DNA from: Pseudomonadota bacterium
Lineage (GTDB): Bacteria > Pseudomonadota > Alphaproteobacteria > Rhizobiales > Xanthobacteraceae
DNA length: 7,467 nt
Direction of reading: 5' to 3'
Assembly: GCA_023432885.1 (NCBI GenBank)
Contig: JAEZEU010000300.1
Location: 1-7,467, forward strand
Part shown: positions 5,836 to 7,467 of the stretch, in pieces
How the letters are laid out: the number at the start of each line of letters is the position of its first letter
How positions within the stretch are numbered: position 1 is the first letter of the stretch
Program-made: the position numbers and the translations under genes
Notes under the pieces: model-generated
The model's input: the letters and a program-made list of their open reading frames with translations, nothing else
What the model was told of the DNA's origin: nothing
Database searches by the model: none

Positions 5836-5862
5836 AACAACCCCATGCAAAGTAGAATGGGG
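5836..5862 (-). terminator. Intrinsic terminator after the nitroreductase gene
   Basis: Read on the minus strand, CCCCAT (complement of 5857-5862) pairs with ATGGGG (complement of 5841-5846) around a 10-nt loop, and is followed directly by TTGTTTT. It lies about 25 bp past the nitroreductase stop codon. The six-bp stem is short but the T-rich tail is good. For the converging crotonase gene only a weak CGGCC-N5-GGCCG inverted repeat (5796-5810), without a T-run, is visible. Confidence 0.6.
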
Positions 5863-5886
5863 CTCCGCCGGGCATGGCGCGATGGA

Positions 5887-6609
5887 CTACTCGTCCACGA
5901 ACGTTACGGTTTCGGCGACCTTGGCCCGCGAGGTGCGATAGCTGTTCACCAGATGCGCATGGTCGGCGTAGCCGAAGGAAATGCCGCAGACGACGCGGCG
6001 GTCGTCGGGCAGGTTGAAGTGGCGGCGGATCAGGTTCGAATGGCGGGCGAGCGCGGCCTGCGGAATGGTGCCGAGGCCAAGCGCCTGTGCCGCCAGCATG
6101 AAGTTGCCGACATAGGCGCCGCAATCGATCGCGCCGTAGACGCCGAGCGGCTCGTCGGTGTGGATGATGGCGACATGCGGGGCGCCGAAGAAATTGTAGT
6201 TCTCAAGCGCCTGCCTGGCATAGGCCGCCTTGTCGCCGCGCGGAATCCCGAGCGTGTTGTAGAGCTGAAATCCGCTCTCGCGCCGGCGATCGAGATAAAC
6301 GCCGAGATACTCGCGCGGCGGCGGGAAGTCGTGGCCGTCCTCGGCGCCGGATGCCGCCGCTGCGTAGATCGCCTTGCGGAAACGCTCCTTCGCCGCGCCG
6401 CTGGCGATGATCACCTGCCACGGCTGGCTGTTGCACCAGGATGCGGTGCGCTGGGCGGCGGCAAGCAGCCGCTCGATCGTCTCGCGGGCGACCTCCTGCG
6501 GCAGGAACGCGCGCACCGAATAGCGCTCGCTGAGAAGCTCTTCGAGCACGCCGATGCGATCTTCCGTCGCGTAGCGCGTCTTCGACGTTTTCGCCGCGGC
6601 ATCCGCCAT
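5887..6609 (-). CDS. Nitroreductase-family FMN oxidoreductase
   Basis: A 240-residue NAD(P)H- and FMN-dependent oxidoreductase of the nitroreductase fold, probably a soluble homodimer; the substrate could be a nitroaromatic, a quinone or an unsaturated ring, and sequence does not decide. FMN contacts are visible: ERYSVRAFLP (residues 28-37, the R-x-S-x-R phosphate site), SWCNSQPWQV (57-66, the N-x-Q-P-W loop) and the C-terminal GLGTIPQAAL (178-187). The insert around residues 90-140, with RRRESGFQLYNTLGIPRGD, is usual in the nitrobenzoate/nitrophenol reductase-like subgroup. ATG 6615 overlaps the stop of the upstream acyl-CoA dehydrogenase gene (ATGA, 6612-6615). ATG 6609 is preferred since AAGGGA lies 8 nt before it and only 2 nt before the first. 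Co-transcription with the dehydrogenase suggests a shared redox step, as inference. Confidence 0.9.
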   Translation of the reverse strand: MADAAAKTSKTRYATEDRIGVLEELLSERYSVRAFLPQEVARETIERLLAAAQRTASWCNSQPWQVIIASGAAKERFRKAIYAAAASGAEDGHDFPPPREYLGVYLDRRRESGFQLYNTLGIPRGDKAAYARQALENYNFFGAPHVAIIHTDEPLGVYGAIDCGAYVGNFMLAAQALGLGTIPQAALARHSNLIRRHFNLPDDRRVVCGISFGYADHAHLVNSYRTSRAKVAETVTFVDE

Positions 6610-6611
6610 CG

Positions 6612-7467
6612 TCATCGTCCCTTGGTCGGGATCTTGTTGAACGGCACGTCCTTGTCGACGCGGATGTCGCCGGGCAGACCCAGCACGCGCTCGGCGATGA
6701 TGTTGCGCAGCACTTCATCGGTGCCGCCGGCGATGCGCATCGAGGGCGACGACAGCAGCATCTGCTGGAACTGGCCGCGTGCTTCTTCCTCGCTGTCGCC
6801 GGTGAGGCTGCCGGCCGCGCCCTGCAGATCCATCGCATAGGACGCAATGTCCTGCAGCATCATGCCGGACACCAGCTTGCCGATCGAGTTCTCCGGGCCC
6901 GGACGCTCGCCCTTCGACAGCGCCGAGATGGCGCGATAGCTGGTGTATTTCAGGCCGTTCGACTTGGTCACCCACGTCGCGAGCTTCGAGCGTACCGCGC
7001 GGTCGTCGATGGCAGGGCCGTCTTCCAGCATCAGGCTGGCGCAGAACTCGAACATCTCGGGCACACCGGTGGCAAGCCGCGCGCCGATCGACATGCGCTC
7101 GTTCATCAGTGTGGTCAGCGACACGTTCCAGCCCTCGCCCACCGCGCCGAGCCGCTGGCTGTCTGGAATGACGACGTCGGTGAAATAGACCTCGTTGAAC
7201 TCCTGCATGCCGTTGGCCTGCTTGATCGGCCGGACCTCGACGCCCGGGCTCTTCATGTCCAGGAAGAACATGGTGAGGCCCTTGTGCTTGGGCACATTCG
7301 GATCGGTGCGCGCGATCAAAAGACCATAGTCGGAATAATGCGCACCGGAGGTCCAGATCTTCTGGCCGTTGACTATCCAGTTGTCGCCTTTCTTCTCGGC
7401 GCGGGTGCGCAGGCCCGCAACGTCGGAGCCGGCTGCGGGCTCGGAGAACAGCTGGCACCAGATTTCC
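6612..7467 (-). CDS. Acyl-CoA dehydrogenase (5' partial)
   Basis: A FAD enzyme that desaturates acyl-CoA thioesters at C2-C3 and passes electrons to electron-transfer flavoprotein. 284 C-terminal residues are in the window, about three quarters of a usual 380-400-aa protein; the N-terminal helical domain lies beyond the right edge. The middle beta domain begins near the edge with WCQLFSEPAAGSD, the family signature, then WIVNGQKIWTSGAHYSDYGLLIART. The C-terminal helical domain includes LMNERMSIGARLATG and ends with the FAD-binding element AGGTDEVLRNIIAERVLGLP. The residue before GT in that element, Glu376 in the medium-chain enzyme (YEGT), is Gly here, so the catalytic base is either elsewhere (as in long-chain or isovaleryl enzymes) or in a partner subunit. 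It is the upstream gene of an operon with the nitroreductase. Substrate chain unknown. Confidence 0.93.
   Translation of the reverse strand, partial: EIWCQLFSEPAAGSDVAGLRTRAEKKGDNWIVNGQKIWTSGAHYSDYGLLIARTDPNVPKHKGLTMFFLDMKSPGVEVRPIKQANGMQEFNEVYFTDVVIPDSQRLGAVGEGWNVSLTTLMNERMSIGARLATGVPEMFEFCASLMLEDGPAIDDRAVRSKLATWVTKSNGLKYTSYRAISALSKGERPGPENSIGKLVSGMMLQDIASYAMDLQGAAGSLTGDSEEEARGQFQQMLLSSPSMRIAGGTDEVLRNIIAERVLGLPGDIRVDKDVPFNKIPTKGR

Noticed and set aside
4549..5850. 433-codon open frame on the - strand
   Set aside because: Antisense shadow of the crotonase gene, which has clear family motifs and a good ribosome site.
5845..6840. 331-codon open frame on the + strand
   Set aside because: Antisense to the nitroreductase and acyl-CoA dehydrogenase genes; no family resemblance.

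Overview
The window looks like chromosome of a high-GC alphaproteobacterium, most likely Bradyrhizobium or a close relative such as Rhodopseudomonas or Afipia. This is judged from the GC-rich codon use, the protein families present (a DUF3307 protein, a long anchored TAXI-type binding protein, a DUF6537 protein, an acyl-CoA dehydrogenase next to a nitroreductase) and compact operons with ATGA overlaps. No tRNA, rRNA, CRISPR array, insertion sequence or phage gene is visible.

Layout, left to right. A GNAT acetyltransferase (+) enters cut at its 5' end and converges on a small membrane protein of the DUF3307 family (-). A 355-bp divergent intergenic region (818-1172) follows. It holds a perfect 16-bp interrupted palindrome and, nearer the next gene, an ordered set of four mutually complementary segments (1008-1083) ending in a T-run. 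This has the architecture of a transcription attenuator: a strong antiterminator hairpin and a strong intrinsic terminator share one strand. Downstream lies a 473-aa TAXI-family TRAP solute-binding protein (+) with membrane segments at both ends, closed by a 9-bp GC-rich hairpin at 2644-2667.

Next is a two-gene operon on the minus strand. Its first gene encodes a 228-aa protein with an N-terminal membrane region of about three segments, a cyclic-nucleotide-binding (CNB) domain and a short repeat-built coiled coil. The second gene, joined by an ATGA overlap, encodes a 298-aa protein that looks like only the C-terminal (DUF6537) part of indolepyruvate oxidoreductase. Divergent from this operon is a decayed remnant of another CNB-domain gene (about 4783-5002, +). 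Its last codons overlap the start region of a crotonase-fold (enoyl-CoA hydratase/isomerase) gene that lacks both usual catalytic glutamates.

The right end holds a second minus-strand operon: an acyl-CoA dehydrogenase (cut by the window end) followed by a nitroreductase, again with an ATGA overlap and ending in an intrinsic terminator that faces the crotonase gene. The acyl-CoA dehydrogenase and crotonase suggest acyl-CoA catabolism or modification. The CNB/DUF6537 pair may be a cyclic-nucleotide-responsive membrane module, but its function is unknown. The two observations most worth following are the four-segment attenuator-like leader and the CNB plus stand-alone DUF6537 operon.
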